Below are positions 4,829 to 6,524 of a DNA stretch of 6,524 bases, one piece after another. The first letter of the stretch is position 1, and every line of letters starts with the position of its first letter. The notes below the pieces were generated by a model. The model saw nothing but the letters and a program-made list of their open reading frames with translations. It had not been told where the DNA came from and did no database searches. The translations under genes and the position numbers were made by a program. Origin of the DNA: an uncultured Bdellovibrio sp. (lineage in GTDB: Bacteria > Bdellovibrionota > Bdellovibrionia > Bdellovibrionales > Bdellovibrionaceae); NCBI GenBank assembly GCA_946480995.1, contig CAMLMF010000153.1:1-6524 (forward strand), written 5' to 3'.

Positions 4829-5338
4829 ATGAAAAAAGCTTTAATCGTCATAGATATTCAAAACGAATACTTTCTTGGTGGAAAGTTTCCATTGTGGAAT
4901 CCAGAAATGGCATTAGATACAACGTTAGAACTTATCGACCTAGCTAAAAAACAAAATATTCCCGTTGTCCTTATCCGACATGTACTTGGTGTTGATTCTC
5001 CATTCTTCACCCCTGAAAGCAGCGGCGTAATGATACATCAAAAAATTCTCGAAGCGGTTCCGAGTGCCCCAGTGATCAACAAACAATACGCTGACTCGTT
5101 TTATAAAACGGAACTTGAAGCTGTCTTAAATCGATTCGGTGTCGAACACATTGTACTGTGTGGGATGATGACACAAAACTGCGTGACCCACACTGCTCTT
5201 TCGAAGAGTGCTGAAAAGTACAAAGTGTCCATCGTTGCAGATGCTTGTGCAACCGTTAGTGACGCAATTCATACCATAGCGGTCGACGCCCTAGTGCCAC
5301 GTGAAATACTTACTAGCTTAGATGTTTTAGCGCAATGA
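4829..5338 (+). CDS. Isochorismatase-family cysteine hydrolase
   Basis: A 169-residue amidohydrolase-like enzyme of the isochorismatase/nicotinamidase superfamily. The catalytic triad is visible: Asp9 in LIVIDIQNEY, Lys85 in VINKQYADSF, and Cys118 in CGMMTQNCVTHTA, preceded by the typical cis-peptide region (LCGMMT). A Cys nucleophile argues for hydrolysis of an amide or related bond rather than an inactive relative. The metal-binding Asp-x-His of nicotinamidases is not evident near residue 50 (RHVLGVDSPFF), so nicotinamide is not a clear substrate. I choose ATG 4829: AGGTG just upstream serves it, while the in-frame GTG at 4823 has no SD. It follows the SnoaL gene by 20 bases and ends the operon before a strong hairpin. 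Enzymes of this type often sit beside GlxA-type regulators. Confidence 0.9.
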   Translation: MKKALIVIDIQNEYFLGGKFPLWNPEMALDTTLELIDLAKKQNIPVVLIRHVLGVDSPFFTPESSGVMIHQKILEAVPSAPVINKQYADSFYKTELEAVLNRFGVEHIVLCGMMTQNCVTHTALSKSAEKYKVSIVADACATVSDAIHTIAVDALVPREILTSLDVLAQ

Positions 5339-5343
5339 AGTGC

Positions 5344-5383
5344 GAAGGTGGGGTTGATTTTACTCAACCCCACCTTCATTTAT
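5344..5383 (+). terminator. Terminator hairpin, possibly bidirectional
   Basis: GAAGGTGGGGTTGA (5344-5357) pairs perfectly with TCAACCCCACCTTC (5364-5377) around a 6-base loop, giving a 14-bp GC-containing stem. It starts six bases after the hydrolase stop codon and sits between two convergent operons. The T-tract (ATTTAT) is weak on the plus strand and weaker on the minus strand, so termination in either direction is inferred from stem strength and position. Confidence 0.75.
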
Positions 5384-5416
5384 GCGAGTAAGTCAGTTTT
5401 GAAAATTTGAACCTAT

Positions 5417-5869
5417 CTATTTTTTTGTCTTTACTTGTGAATTAAGAAAAGAAATGTCCATCCCTTTTTCATAGTAAGTAAACAAAATACAATCTTCACC
5501 TTCAAAACATTTATTATCATGTGGGTCTTTGCCAGGTTGATACCACCACGAACCCGCTGGTAATGGCTTCGCATTGCTTACGTCACCATCAAAATTAGAT
5601 TCCTGTCCCTTAATGACGACTGACCAATAATCCGAACTATGGGTATGTGGGGTAGCCACTGTTCCTGCGGGTATCTTAACCAGCACTCCAATTGGTTTTC
5701 CTTTTGCTGCTAGATCTCCGAAAACCACTGCCATCTGAGGCCCTTTATCTCCTAATTCTGGAACCATCGGCATCCATTTCACCTGAGATGCATGAGTGAC
5801 GGTAGGCTCTTTTTTGAAATTTTCAGCTTGGGCGTGACTAGACAACATCGAAGCAATAAATATAAACAT
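5417..5869 (-). CDS. Periplasmic cupin-domain protein
   Basis: The body is a single cupin barrel. VKIPAGTVATPHTHSSDYWSV (64-84) gives the first metal-binding motif with His75, His77 and a downstream Gly88, and LPAGSWWYQPGKDPHDNKC (103-121) gives the second motif with His117. A bound metal is likely; the reaction is unknown. FIFIASMLSSHAQA is a Sec signal peptide core with AQA before Glu16, so the protein should be exported. As written from ATG 5869 the peptide has no basic N terminus and no SD. The good SD (5900-5905) serves ATG 5889, which reads MRSLKQ and stops at a TAA overlapping ATG 5869. A -1 shift at T TTA AAA would give MRSLKTIMFIF, a normal signal peptide. It is probably co-transcribed with the NmrA-like gene upstream. 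Confidence 0.85.
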   Translation of the reverse strand: MFIFIASMLSSHAQAENFKKEPTVTHASQVKWMPMVPELGDKGPQMAVVFGDLAAKGKPIGVLVKIPAGTVATPHTHSSDYWSVVIKGQESNFDGDVSNAKPLPAGSWWYQPGKDPHDNKCFEGEDCILFTYYEKGMDISFLNSQVKTKK

Positions 5870-5905
5870 TATTGTTTTAAACTTCTCATTTTTGTATTTC
5901 TCCTT
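5870..5905 (-). other. Out-of-frame leader of the cupin gene with slippery heptamer
   Basis: AAGGAG (5905-5900) lies 10 bases before ATG 5889. That ATG opens a six-codon frame, MRSLKQ, whose TAA shares one base with the cupin ATG (TAATG). In this frame T TTA AAA (5881-5875) is a textbook X XXY YYZ heptamer, and a -1 slip there continues straight into the cupin frame. Either translation shifts or restarts here, or one A has been lost from the A-run. Confidence 0.5.
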
Positions 5906-5926
5906 GTTATATTTTCTATTCTATTT

Positions 5927-6524
5927 TTATCGAATACCCATATCTGAAAGCCATTGCTCTATAGAGCGAGGTTTGAAATCTAAAACATTCTGAGCACTTG
6001 TATTTCGGTTAATAACGTTTTCCTTCGACTTCTCGATTGTATTGTAAATTTCTTCCACACCGGCTGCCGCGATCTCTCCAAATAATGGCACTAACAATTT
6101 TCCATATTCAGCAGGCTTCAAACTTTCAAATGTAATCTTTTTGCCAAAGTATTTTGAAAATGAATCAGCCAAATCTTTTCCTGTAATGCCTGGAAACTGG
6201 CCAACACCGACAATACCAGTAACAGAAGGTTTATTAAAAAGCTCGATGGCAACATCAGCCACATCAAGGTGAGAGCCCCACGAAACTGCATAATCTGAGC
6301 GAATAGGATATTGAATAACGCCTTTACTCTTAACAGCTTCCAAAGTCATAGGAAGAAGAAGATTTTCAAGATAAAAACGTGGAGCAATAACCGCTGATGA
6401 TACTCCGGATTTCTCTACCTCTCTTTTTAAAACTGAAACAGCGTTGTCATCCGAGTACTGCAAAGGAGTTCCAGGAGCATCAATTGTCCATCCACTTGTT
6501 GAAATAATAACTCGCTTGGGTTTT
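5927..6524 (-). CDS. NmrA-type NAD(P)-binding protein, N terminus outside window
   Basis: The frame stays open to the right edge, so at least 198 residues are present and the 5' end is missing. An apparent TTG start at 6463 is internal. The first visible residues, KPKRVIISTSGWTIDAPGTP, are the strand-4/5 region of an atypical short-chain dehydrogenase. Next come SDDNAVSVLKREVEKSGV, the substrate-side segment AVIAPRFYLENLLLP (NmrA-like P-x-F/Y-x-EN), WGSHLDVADVAIELF (the conserved W-DVADVA) and a C-terminal EQWLSDMG. The GxxGxxG nucleotide-binding loop would lie outside the window. Relatives include quinone reductase-like and redox-sensing HSCARG/NmrA proteins; which applies cannot be decided. 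It precedes the cupin gene by 37 bases to ATG 5889, probably as one operon. Confidence 0.85.
   Translation of the reverse strand, partial: KPKRVIISTSGWTIDAPGTPLQYSDDNAVSVLKREVEKSGVSSAVIAPRFYLENLLLPMTLEAVKSKGVIQYPIRSDYAVSWGSHLDVADVAIELFNKPSVTGIVGVGQFPGITGKDLADSFSKYFGKKITFESLKPAEYGKLLVPLFGEIAAAGVEEIYNTIEKSKENVINRNTSAQNVLDFKPRSIEQWLSDMGIR

Overview
The window looks like a chromosomal segment of a Gram-negative bacterium with moderate-to-low GC. Most genes carry strong AGGAG-type Shine-Dalgarno (SD) sites, and one product has a Sec signal peptide for export. I cannot name the organism with confidence. The mix of small GIY-YIG nucleases, stray recombinase-domain proteins and stress-type enzymes would suit the Bdellovibrio group among others, but that is a weak inference.

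Region 1 (1-1030, minus strand) is a two-gene operon. A PhnB-like VOC-fold protein (429-914) is followed after 11 bases by a YCII-like protein (61-417). It is driven by a recognisable promoter whose spacer and -10 box are covered by a perfect 13-bp inverted repeat (940-971), a likely repressor operator. A hairpin terminator at 1006-1030 separates it from the next gene.

Region 2 (1048-1850, minus) holds an intact GNAT acetyltransferase and, upstream, the decayed remains of a second one. An inverted repeat at 1545-1578 could bury the intact gene's SD.

Region 3 (1900-2967) is the accessory-looking part. A minimal GIY-YIG endonuclease (minus) lies beside a GC-rich, palindrome-rich repeat block (about 2190-2334). 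This block runs into a plus-strand gene for a serine-recombinase-type DNA-binding protein that lacks the catalytic domain. That gene overlaps, through ATGA, an unlisted 56-codon gene for a small signal-peptide-like protein (2797-2967). Nuclease, structured repeat, catalysis-free recombinase protein and coupled small exported protein form the best candidate here for an undescribed module.

Region 4 (2959-6524) is a small-molecule or stress metabolism cluster around a GlxA/FtrA-type AraC regulator (minus). Between it and the divergent operon lies a palindrome with two 10-bp direct repeats 21 bp apart, a likely operator. The divergent operon encodes two NTF2/SnoaL-like proteins and an isochorismatase-family cysteine hydrolase, ending at a 14-bp hairpin. 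Facing it are a periplasmic cupin and, upstream of that, an NmrA-type NAD(P)-binding protein cut by the window edge. The cupin has an odd 5' end: its good SD and ATG are in a different frame from the body of the gene, with a slippery T TTA AAA heptamer exactly where a -1 shift would restore a full signal peptide.
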